Positions 7,247 through 12,482 of a DNA stretch of 12,482 nt are shown in pieces. The translations under genes were made by a program, and so were the position numbers. The stretch lies in assembly GCA_002348005.1 (NCBI GenBank), contig DDYQ01000054.1:1-12482 (forward strand). The letters are read 5' to 3'. The DNA comes from Desulfobacteraceae bacterium UBA2230 (GTDB lineage Bacteria > Desulfobacterota > Desulfobacteria > Desulfobacterales > Desulfosarcinaceae). How positions within the stretch are numbered: position 1 is the stretch's first letter; each line of letters starts with the position of its first letter. The notes under the pieces are model-generated. The model worked only from the letters and a program-made list of their open reading frames with translations. It made no database searches and was not told the origin of the DNA.

Positions 7247-8554
7247 ATGAAAGTCTTTCCGGCACGCATGCTGATACTGAGCCTGGCTGGCTGTATGGTT
7301 TTGCTGACTGCGGCTTTGGCCGCAGAAGAGGTCGAAACGCAGCCGCTGGTGTTGATTGCCTCGGTTGCCGACGCCATTGGACCGGGTACCGCCGAATTCC
7401 TGGTGGATGCCATGGCGCAGGCCGAGGAGCGCGGTGCCGCGGCACTCATCATCCAGCTCGACACCCCGGGCGGACTGGCCGAATCGATGCGCCAAATCGT
7501 GCAGGCAATGTATGCCTGCAACGTACCCGTGGTGGTTTATGTCTGGCCCCAGGGGGCGCGGGCCGCATCGGCGGGGGTGATGATCACCATGGCAGCCGAT
7601 ATTGCGGCTATGGCGCCGGGCACCAATATCGGTGCCGCCCATCCGGTCGGCGCAGGGGGGCAGGAGATCGGGGATACCATGGCCGGCAAGGTGATCAATG
7701 ACATGGTGGCCTTTGCCCGGGGCATTGCCAACAGACGCGGCCGCAACGCCGATTGGGTAGAGAAGGCCATCCGCGAAAGCGTCTCGATTACCGCATCCGA
7801 AGCCTTGAAAATTAAAGTAATTGACCTGGTGGCCGAGAATCCGGACGATTTGATCCGCCAACTTCACGGGCGCGAGGTAACCGGTAAGGGCAGGCTCGAT
7901 CTTTCGAACGCGCAGCGCGTCACGGTCGAGGAGGGCCTGCGGATCAAAATCCTCAAGACCATCAGCAATCCGAATATCGTCTACATTCTTTTCATGATCG
8001 GCCTGGCCGGCATCTATTTCGAACTATCCAACCCCGGCGCAATTTTCCCGGGCGTGATCGGTACCATTGCATTGATTCTGGCCTTTTTCGCGTTTCAGGC
8101 TTTGCCGGTCAACACGGCCGGTATCCTGTTGATCATTTTGTCCGGTATCCTTTTTATTCTCGAGATCAAAGTAACCAGTTACGGGCTGCTCAGTTTGGCA
8201 GGCCTGTTCAGCCTGGTGCTGGGATCGCTGATGCTGTTCAAGGGCGCCGGGCCGCAGTTCCAATTGGCGTGGCAGGTCATTGTGCCCACGGTATTGACAA
8301 CCGCTGCATTTTTCGTGGGCGTGACGGCCCTGGTGGTACGGGCGCATGCCCGGCGTCCGCGAACCGGGGTCGAAGGCCTGGTAGGCGAAGTGGGGGTCGT
8401 CCGGGTAGCCGATGGTCTGCAAGGTAAGGTTCAGGTGCATGGCGAGCTTTGGCAGGCGGTGTTCGAGCGGCCGGTCTCGGTCGGCATGCGGGTGGAGGTT
8501 GTGGCGGTGGAAAATCTGCGCCTGAACGTCAAGCCCTTTGATAACCCGAAGTAA
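7247..8554 (+). CDS. nfeD: NfeD-family membrane-bound serine protease (ClpP-like, NfeD1b type)
   Basis: Membrane protease of the long NfeD class. The archaeal relative PH1510 cleaves the C-terminal hydrophobic tail of its stomatin partner. In the 435-residue product: signal peptide 1-26 (basic start, hydrophobic core, probable cleavage after ALA); ClpP-class domain about 33-210 with DTPGG at 72-76; nucleophile S108 in RAASAGV; general base K148 in MAGKVIND; then four to five membrane helices at about 245-365 and a C-terminal OB-fold NfeD domain at about 373-430. The Ser-Lys dyad spacing (40) is close to that of PH1510 (S97/K138). The protease domain would face the periplasm and the OB domain either the cytoplasm or the membrane interface. 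The slipin gene follows by 47 bases, the classic pairing. The substrate is inferred from that pairing. Confidence 0.93.
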   Translation: MKVFPARMLILSLAGCMVLLTAALAAEEVETQPLVLIASVADAIGPGTAEFLVDAMAQAEERGAAALIIQLDTPGGLAESMRQIVQAMYACNVPVVVYVWPQGARAASAGVMITMAADIAAMAPGTNIGAAHPVGAGGQEIGDTMAGKVINDMVAFARGIANRRGRNADWVEKAIRESVSITASEALKIKVIDLVAENPDDLIRQLHGREVTGKGRLDLSNAQRVTVEEGLRIKILKTISNPNIVYILFMIGLAGIYFELSNPGAIFPGVIGTIALILAFFAFQALPVNTAGILLIILSGILFILEIKVTSYGLLSLAGLFSLVLGSLMLFKGAGPQFQLAWQVIVPTVLTTAAFFVGVTALVVRAHARRPRTGVEGLVGEVGVVRVADGLQGKVQVHGELWQAVFERPVSVGMRVEVVAVENLRLNVKPFDNPK

Positions 8555-8556
8555 TC

Positions 8557-8575
8557 GCTTCGAGGAGAACGAAGC
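8557..8575 (+). other. Short hairpin between nfeD and slipin
   Basis: GCTTCG (8557-8562) and CGAAGC (8570-8575) form a perfect 6-bp stem around a 7-base loop containing AGGAGAA. There is no T-run after it, so it is not a standard terminator. It might stabilise or process the nfeD mRNA end, or be chance. Transcription probably continues into the slipin gene, which has its own AGGAGG at 8591-8596, 5 bases before its ATG. Confidence 0.35.
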
Positions 8576-8601
8576 ATCCGCGGGCGGGTGAGGAGGATCT
8601 C

Positions 8602-9345
8602 ATGTTTCCAGTTCCTTTTATCGCCATCTTTATTCTTATATTACTTTTTCTTTGGTCGGCCATCAAAATCCTCAACGAGTACGAGCGCGGCGTTATTTTT
8701 CGCCTGGGACGCGTGATCAGTGCCAAAGGTCCGGGTTTGATCATCCTGATCCCGATGATCGACCGCATGGTTAAAGTGAGTTTGCGCCTGGTGGCCGTAG
8801 ATGTCGATCCACAGGATGTCATCACCCGGGATAACGTTTCGGTCAAGGTCAACGCGGTGATCTACTTCCGCGTGATCGATCCGGTCAGGGCCATCATCGA
8901 GGTGGAAAGTTATAACTATGCCATGACCCAACTGGCCCAAACCACGCTGCGAAGTGTCTGCGGCCAGGCCGAACTGGACGAGTTGCTGTCGGACCGGGAA
9001 AAAATCAACTCCAAGCTTCAGGAGATCCTCGATATGCATACCGACCCCTGGGGGTTGAAAGTCACTACGGTGGAACTGAAGCATATCGATCTGCCCAGCG
9101 AAATGCAGCGTGCCATGGCCCGGCAGGCGGAGGCCGAACGTGAACGGCGCGCCAAAGTGATCAATGCCGAAGGCGAGTTCCAGGCTGCCACAAGGCTCTC
9201 CGACGCGGCCCGCATCATCCAGGAGCAGCCCATTGCGCTGCAGTTGCGCTATCTTCAGACCATCATCGAGATCAGCGCCGAACACAATACCACCACCATC
9301 CTGCCGTTGCCGATCGAATTGCTGAAACCGTTCCTCAAGGATTAA
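8602..9345 (+). CDS. Slipin (stomatin-like SPFH/band 7 protein)
   Basis: Membrane-anchored scaffold protein that oligomerises in lipid microdomains; slipins paired with NfeD proteases are thought to act in membrane-protein quality control. The 247-residue product has an N-terminal hydrophobic hairpin/anchor at about 3-22, then [14 protein letters not shown] (25-38) and [10 protein letters not shown] (42-51), hallmarks of the stomatin family, the SPFH domain to about residue 170 with [19 protein letters not shown] at 114-132, and a charged helix [20 protein letters not shown] (173-192) predicted to form a coiled coil. The end [14 protein letters not shown] (about 231-244) resembles the hydrophobic C-terminal segment cut by NfeD in the archaeal pair. 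ATG 8602 has AGGAGG 5 bases upstream. Co-transcription with nfeD is likely. Confidence 0.95.
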   Translation: MFPVPFIAIFILILLFLWSAIKILNEYERGVIFRLGRVISAKGPGLIILIPMIDRMVKVSLRLVAVDVDPQDVITRDNVSVKVNAVIYFRVIDPVRAIIEVESYNYAMTQLAQTTLRSVCGQAELDELLSDREKINSKLQEILDMHTDPWGLKVTTVELKHIDLPSEMQRAMARQAEAERERRAKVINAEGEFQAATRLSDAARIIQEQPIALQLRYLQTIIEISAEHNTTTILPLPIELLKPFLKD

Positions 9346-9493
9346 ACGCATGGATCGATTTAACGGCGCATACGGACGGGGTGGAATGATCGAGGAGACT
9401 CGGATGCTGTAAAAACTAAATTCGGGTATCGCATAGCGCGGCACGCGAACCGCTCAACCGCTGATCGTGAGACCGTTGCCCCCATCAACCCAT

Positions 9494-9523
9494 TTGACAT
9501 TTCTCCGCAAATCAGGGTATCTA
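9494..9523 (+). promoter_or_regulatory. Probable sigma70-type promoter for the Rho_N-like gene and downstream operon
   Basis: TTGACA at 9494-9499 is a perfect -35 box. An 18-base spacer leads to TATCTA at 9518-9523, a mediocre -10 box; GTATCT at 17-base spacing is worse. Start would be near 9530, leaving a leader of about 65 nt. The 249-base gap and the strong SD of the following gene support a new transcription unit here. The rest of 9346-9493 shows no convincing gene or terminator. Confidence 0.55.
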
Positions 9524-9532
9524 AGCAGTTTT

Positions 9533-9549
9533 CAGCGGGAGCGCCGCTG
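9533..9549 (+). other. Hairpin at the 5' end of the predicted leader
   Basis: CAGCGG (9533-9538) and CCGCTG (9544-9549) make a perfect 6-bp GC-rich stem with a 5-base loop, just downstream of the predicted transcription start. Such 5' hairpins can protect mRNA. There is no T-run, so it is unlikely to be a terminator. Its function is unproven. Confidence 0.4.
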
Positions 9550-9594
9550 TGATCTTCAGTCTGTCGCGACGAACGTAAGAAAGGAGTCTGATTC

Positions 9595-9921
9595 ATGGCC
9601 GAAAAAAAGAAAAAGGAAGGGGCTGAAAAACCGCTCGATAAATTGACCGTCATCGAACTGCGGGAAATCGCCAAGTCGATACCCGATGTGGTCGGCGTAC
9701 ACGGAATGAACAAGGGCGATCTGTTGGCAGTCATCAAGGAGGCCAGGGGCATCAAGGAGCCTGAGAAAAAAGCGAGTGCCTCGGTGCGCCAAATCAAATC
9801 CAGGATCAAGGGTTTGAAGCAAAAGCGGCAGGAAGCTTTGACCGGCGACGACAGGCAAAAGGCGGCGATCTATCGGCGTCAGATTGCACGGTTGAAAAAG
9901 AAGAGCCGGCAAGCCGCCTGA
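9595..9921 (+). CDS. Small Rho_N-domain protein with UVR-like C-terminal hairpin
   Basis: A 108-residue, strongly basic, presumably cytoplasmic protein. After a lysine-rich tail (AEKKKKEG), residues about 13-52 (LDKLTVIELREIAKSI ... MNKGDLLAVIKEA) match the pattern of the Rho termination factor N-terminal (Rho_N, SAP-like) helical domain, which contacts nucleic acids in Rho. Residues about 67-101 (IKSRIKGLKQKRQEAL, then QKAAIYRRQIARLKKK) look like a helical hairpin resembling the UVR motif of UvrB/UvrC (L...m..A......AA..R..I..L). It lacks the ATPase core of Rho, so it is not a Rho paralogue. An RNA- or DNA-binding accessory role is inferred. ATG 9595 has GAAAGGAG 8 bases upstream. Its stop overlaps the next ATG by one base (TGATG), so it is coupled to the HAD gene. 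Confidence 0.82.
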   Translation: MAEKKKKEGAEKPLDKLTVIELREIAKSIPDVVGVHGMNKGDLLAVIKEARGIKEPEKKASASVRQIKSRIKGLKQKRQEALTGDDRQKAAIYRRQIARLKKKSRQAA

Positions 9922-10523
9922 TGAGACGTCCGGAACATGCACAGGTCGCAAAGATGATCGATCCTGAGAGCGTCGCTTTCGATATCGACGGCGTAATCGC
10001 CAATACCATGCAACTTTTCCTGGACATCGCCCAGGAGGTTTACGGTATCAATAACATTCGCTACGGGGACATTACGAAATACCATCTTGACGAGTGTCTG
10101 GCGATGGACCCCGAAGTGATCCGTGAGATCAACAACCGCATCATCGAAGGAAATTACCCGTGCGCACTGGCGCCCATAGAGGGTGCGGCCGGCGTTTTGC
10201 GGCGGCTTGGGCACTTCGGGCCCTTGCGCCTGGTTACCGCCCGTCCAAAACCGGGGCCGATGAGCGATTGGATGCCCCAACTGCTGCTGCCTGATCAGCA
10301 TCGGATCGAAATGCACGCCACCGGAAGTTTCGAAGCCAAGGCCGATGTTCTGAAGGCGCACAATATTCGCTTTTTCGTCGAAGACCGGCTGGATACCTGC
10401 TTTCTGCTGGAAGGGCAGGATATCACACCCGTGCTGTTCGTGCAGCCCTGGAATCGGGAACCGCACCCGTTCATCGAGGTCAGTAATTGGGAGCAGCTGG
10501 AAAGGCTGTTTAACTTCGACTAA
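9921..10523 (+). CDS. HAD-superfamily hydrolase, 5'(3')-deoxyribonucleotidase-like
   Basis: A 200-residue probable Mg-dependent phosphatase of the haloacid dehalogenase fold. Motif I is FDIDGVIANT (20-29), with nucleophile D21 and acid/base D23; motif II is T106 in LVTARP; K140 in EAKADVLK is a candidate motif III lysine; and FVEDRLDT (152-159) gives motif IV with E154/D155. The overall plan and length recall the NT5C/YorS-type 5'(3')-deoxyribonucleotidases, but the substrate cannot be fixed from sequence; nucleotides, sugar phosphates or phosphoproteins are possible. No signal peptide, so cytoplasmic. The ATG overlaps the stop of the Rho_N-like gene by one base; an internal start at ATG 9954 would still keep all motifs. 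xerC follows after 12 bases. Confidence 0.83.
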   Translation: MRRPEHAQVAKMIDPESVAFDIDGVIANTMQLFLDIAQEVYGINNIRYGDITKYHLDECLAMDPEVIREINNRIIEGNYPCALAPIEGAAGVLRRLGHFGPLRLVTARPKPGPMSDWMPQLLLPDQHRIEMHATGSFEAKADVLKAHNIRFFVEDRLDTCFLLEGQDITPVLFVQPWNREPHPFIEVSNWEQLERLFNFD

Positions 10524-10535
10524 AGGGAGCCCGCG

Positions 10536-11453
10536 TTGCTCGCAAGCATCCATATGTTCATCGAGAGCCTGGCCGCCGAGAAGGGGTATTCAGCGCATAC
10601 CCTGCGGGCTTATCGCCACAACCTTATGGAGCTTGCCGCCCATGCCGCCGGCAATCCCGATTGGGTTCACACCGCCCCCGAACGTCTTGTCGGCGTCCAA
10701 CTCGGGCAAATCGATAATCTTCAGATACGTGCATTTCTCGCCTACCTACACGGGCGCAACCGCAAAACCTCCATTGCGCGCAAGTTGGCCGCTATCCGTT
10801 CGTTCTTCCGTTTCCTGCACAAACATGGTCGGGTGGCGCAGAATCCAACCGAGGCACTACGCACGCCCAAGCACACCAAACCGATGCCGGTCTATCTTTC
10901 GGTGGATGATATGTTTCGCCTGCTCGAATCGATTCCGGCTCAAGGCGTTCTGGGGCTGCGCAACCGGGCCCTGCTGGAGACGCTCTACTCGGCCGGTGTG
11001 CGCGTTTCCGAACTGGCCGGTCTGAACGTACGCGATGTGGATATTGAAAATGGGCTGATCCGCGTGACCGGTAAAGGCAACAAGGAGCGCATCGTTCCGG
11101 TCGGCCGTAAGGCGCTTGAGGCGGTTGCGGCCTACCGGGAAGCACTGCCCGTCGATGTCGCGGAGGTGAACGGAGCCGGGCCGCTTTTCTTGAACAAAGA
11201 CCTCGGCCGCTTGACGACACGCTCCATCGCGCGGATCGTCGACACTTTCGCGCGTGCCTGTGGTCTGCCTGTTCCGGTGTCGCCCCATGCCTTCCGTCAC
11301 TCTTACGCAACACACCTGCTGGATTCCGGCGCCGATCTGCGGGCCGTGCAAGAGTTGCTGGGACATCGCAGTCTGTCCACCACCCAGCGCTATACCCATG
11401 TGAGCATCGATCGGTTGATGGCGGTTTATGACAAGGCCCATCCCCGAAGGTGA
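10536..11453 (+). CDS. xerC: Tyrosine recombinase XerC
   Basis: Site-specific recombinase that resolves chromosome dimers at dif, normally with XerD and activated by FtsK. The 305-residue product has an N-terminal SAM-like core-binding domain (about 1-95: [12 protein letters not shown] at 19-30, [14 protein letters not shown] at 81-94) and a catalytic domain carrying the full set R156, K180, H251, R254, H277 and nucleophile Y286, close to E. coli XerC spacing (R148, K172, H240, R243, H266, Y275). The start is TTG at 10536, backed by GGGAG 6 bases upstream; ATG 10554 is the fallback. The linked hslVU is the order known from other bacteria (codV-clpQ-clpY in Bacillus), which favours a housekeeping XerC over a phage integrase. 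XerC versus XerD cannot be settled from this copy alone. Confidence 0.93.
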   Translation: MLASIHMFIESLAAEKGYSAHTLRAYRHNLMELAAHAAGNPDWVHTAPERLVGVQLGQIDNLQIRAFLAYLHGRNRKTSIARKLAAIRSFFRFLHKHGRVAQNPTEALRTPKHTKPMPVYLSVDDMFRLLESIPAQGVLGLRNRALLETLYSAGVRVSELAGLNVRDVDIENGLIRVTGKGNKERIVPVGRKALEAVAAYREALPVDVAEVNGAGPLFLNKDLGRLTTRSIARIVDTFARACGLPVPVSPHAFRHSYATHLLDSGADLRAVQELLGHRSLSTTQRYTHVSIDRLMAVYDKAHPRR

Positions 11454-11460
11454 TTCTTCC

Positions 11461-11465
11461 GGAGG
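11461..11465 (+). promoter_or_regulatory. Ribosome binding site choosing the hslV start
   Basis: GGAGG lies 4 bases before ATG 11470. The open frame extends up to an ATG at 11428, but that start lies inside xerC, has no comparable site and would add 14 residues foreign to HslV. Confidence 0.7.
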
Positions 11466-11469
11466 TTTC

Positions 11470-12036
11470 ATGACGCAGTCCAGATGGGATCGCATGCACG
11501 GGACGACTATCTTGGCCGTGCGCCACAAAGGGCGTGTCGTACTGGCAGGAGACGGTCAAGTGTCGCTGCAGAATACGATTATCAAACATCAGGCCCGCAA
11601 GGTGCGCCGCATTTACAACGATCAGATCCTGGTGGGATTTGCCGGTGCCACCGCCGATGCCCTGAACCTTTCCGAACGCCTGGAGGCCAAACTGGAGCGC
11701 TACAATGGCAATCTGACCCGCAGCGCTGTCGAACTGGCGCGCGATTGGCGTACGGATAAAATACTGCATCGGCTGGAAGCCTTGATGATCGCCGCCGATC
11801 CCAAAAAGCTTTTTCTGCTTTCGGGCAACGGCGATGTGATTGAACCCGACGAAGGCGTCATCGGCATCGGTTCGGGCGGCGTCGCCGCCCAGGCGGCGGC
11901 CACGGCCCTGATGCGCCACACCGGTCTGGACGCACGCCAGGTCGCCGAAACCGCCATGCGCATCGCAGCCGCTTTGTGTATCTACACCAATGATTTTTTG
12001 ACCCTGGAAGAAATGACGTTAGATGAACAATCTTAA
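11470..12036 (+). CDS. hslV: ATP-dependent protease proteolytic subunit HslV (ClpQ)
   Basis: Threonine peptidase that forms the double hexameric core of the HslUV protease, a bacterial proteasome relative. The product is 188 residues from ATG 11470. The N-terminus [20 protein letters not shown] aligns with mature E. coli HslV ([20 protein letters not shown]), making T12 the catalytic Thr exposed after removal of an 11-residue propeptide ending HG. Further signatures: [45 protein letters not shown] and the C-terminal [14 protein letters not shown]. coli needs only Met removal, so the propeptide is longer here, as in Bacillus ClpQ. It follows xerC by 16 bases and overlaps hslU by 14 bases. Confidence 0.97.
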   Translation: MTQSRWDRMHGTTILAVRHKGRVVLAGDGQVSLQNTIIKHQARKVRRIYNDQILVGFAGATADALNLSERLEAKLERYNGNLTRSAVELARDWRTDKILHRLEALMIAADPKKLFLLSGNGDVIEPDEGVIGIGSGGVAAQAAATALMRHTGLDARQVAETAMRIAAALCIYTNDFLTLEEMTLDEQS

Positions 12037-12482
12037 ACCCAGAGAAATCGTCACCGCCCTGGACCGCTACATCATCGGCCAGGACAAAGCCAAACGTTCG
12101 GTGGCCATCGCCCTGCGCAACCGCTGGCGGCGCCAGCAGGCACCCGAAGAACTGCGCGATGAAATTGCGCCCAAAAATATCATTCTGATCGGTCCCACAG
12201 GCGTCGGCAAGACTGAGATCGCCCGGCGGTTGTCGCGTTTGACCGATTCGCCGTTTTATAAAGTCGAGGCTTCAAAGTTCACCGAAGTCGGTTATGTGGG
12301 CCGTGATGTCGAATCGATGGTTCGGGATCTGGTTGAGCTGACCGTCAATGAAATGCGCCAGAACGAGCAGCATCTGGTTCGCGACAAGGCCCGCCAGACC
12401 GCCGAAGAGCGCCTGCTTGACATTCTGCTGCCCAAGACGCCCGCCAGAACCGCAGCCACACCCCAGGTGGAGGGCGGTGAAG
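12023..12482 (+). CDS. hslU: ATP-dependent protease ATPase subunit HslU (ClpY), 5' part
   Basis: AAA+ unfoldase that recognises substrates and threads them into HslV. The frame starts at ATG 12023, 14 bases inside the end of hslV in another frame, and stays open to the window edge, giving 153 residues; the rest lies outside. Seen here: the N-terminal [20 protein letters not shown], Walker A GPTGVGKT at 57-64 and the pore loop GYVG at 90-93 followed by [12 protein letters not shown]. These positions are the same as in E. coli HslU. The last part enters the I-domain. The Walker B, sensor and C-terminal tail motifs cannot be checked. No separate SD is obvious within the hslV end, so coupling is likely. 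Confidence 0.97.
   Translation, partial: MNNLKPREIVTALDRYIIGQDKAKRSVAIALRNRWRRQQAPEELRDEIAPKNIILIGPTGVGKTEIARRLSRLTDSPFYKVEASKFTEVGYVGRDVESMVRDLVELTVNEMRQNEQHLVRDKARQTAEERLLDILLPKTPARTAATPQVEGGE

Noticed and set aside
9595..9921. The small Rho_N protein as a truncated Rho factor
   Set aside because: It has its own start, SD, C-terminal helical region and stop, and there is no remnant of the Rho RNA-binding or ATPase domains downstream.
10536..11453. The tyrosine recombinase as a phage or integron integrase marking a mobile element
   Set aside because: Length, motif spacing and the adjacent hslVU fit housekeeping XerC; no att-like repeats, tRNA or phage genes are nearby.
10792..11919. Minus-strand 375-codon open frame opposite xerC and hslV
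   Set aside because: Spans two well-identified genes on the other strand; composition (Arg, Pro, Gly, His) is that of a shadow frame and there is no plausible start context.

Overview
The window is an ordinary, tightly packed stretch of a Gram-negative bacterial chromosome with moderately high GC. Its gene families and gene order best fit a Desulfobacterota (former Deltaproteobacteria) member, perhaps a Desulfosarcina/Desulfobacteraceae-like sulfate reducer. That taxonomic call is an inference from protein style and synteny, with no database search behind it. The outer-membrane lipoprotein LptE confirms a diderm. I see no tRNA, rRNA, CRISPR array, insertion sequence, phage gene or obvious island.

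Layout. (1) 1-2540: the 3' three quarters of leuS (leucyl-tRNA synthetase) overlaps lptE (LPS-assembly lipoprotein), followed by a hairpin terminator. (2) 2605-2943, minus strand: rpsT (ribosomal protein S20) with a near-consensus sigma70 promoter, a clear Shine-Dalgarno and a UUG start. It converges on leuS-lptE, shares the terminator region, and is divergent from murJ. (3) 3040-7172: murJ, an ftsB-like gene, a 98-residue TPR-like gene, coaBC and a type-4 uracil-DNA glycosylase gene, joined by stop/start overlaps of 1-4 bases and so probably one translationally coupled unit. (4) 7247-9345: an NfeD-type membrane serine protease followed by a slipin (stomatin/SPFH protein), a classic functional pair. 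(5) 9346-9594: 249 bases without a convincing gene but with a plausible promoter and a short leader hairpin. (6) 9595-12482: a small Rho_N-like protein, a HAD-like nucleotidase, xerC, hslV and the 5' part of hslU, closely spaced and probably one operon.

How the genes work together. murJ and ftsB serve envelope growth and division: lipid II export and the FtsQBL-type divisome. coaBC makes phosphopantetheine for CoA and udg repairs deaminated DNA. NfeD and slipin form a membrane quality-control module. XerC resolves chromosome dimers, and HslVU is a two-component ATP-dependent protease whose linkage to xerC is widespread. The least understood parts are the small protein at 9595-9921, which appears to combine a Rho_N/SAP-like fold with a UVR-like helical hairpin and is coupled to a HAD phosphatase, and the TPR-like protein between ftsB and coaBC. 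I found no clear evidence of a wholly new multi-gene system. These two small genes and the compact zinc-knuckle insertion in LeuRS are the best leads.
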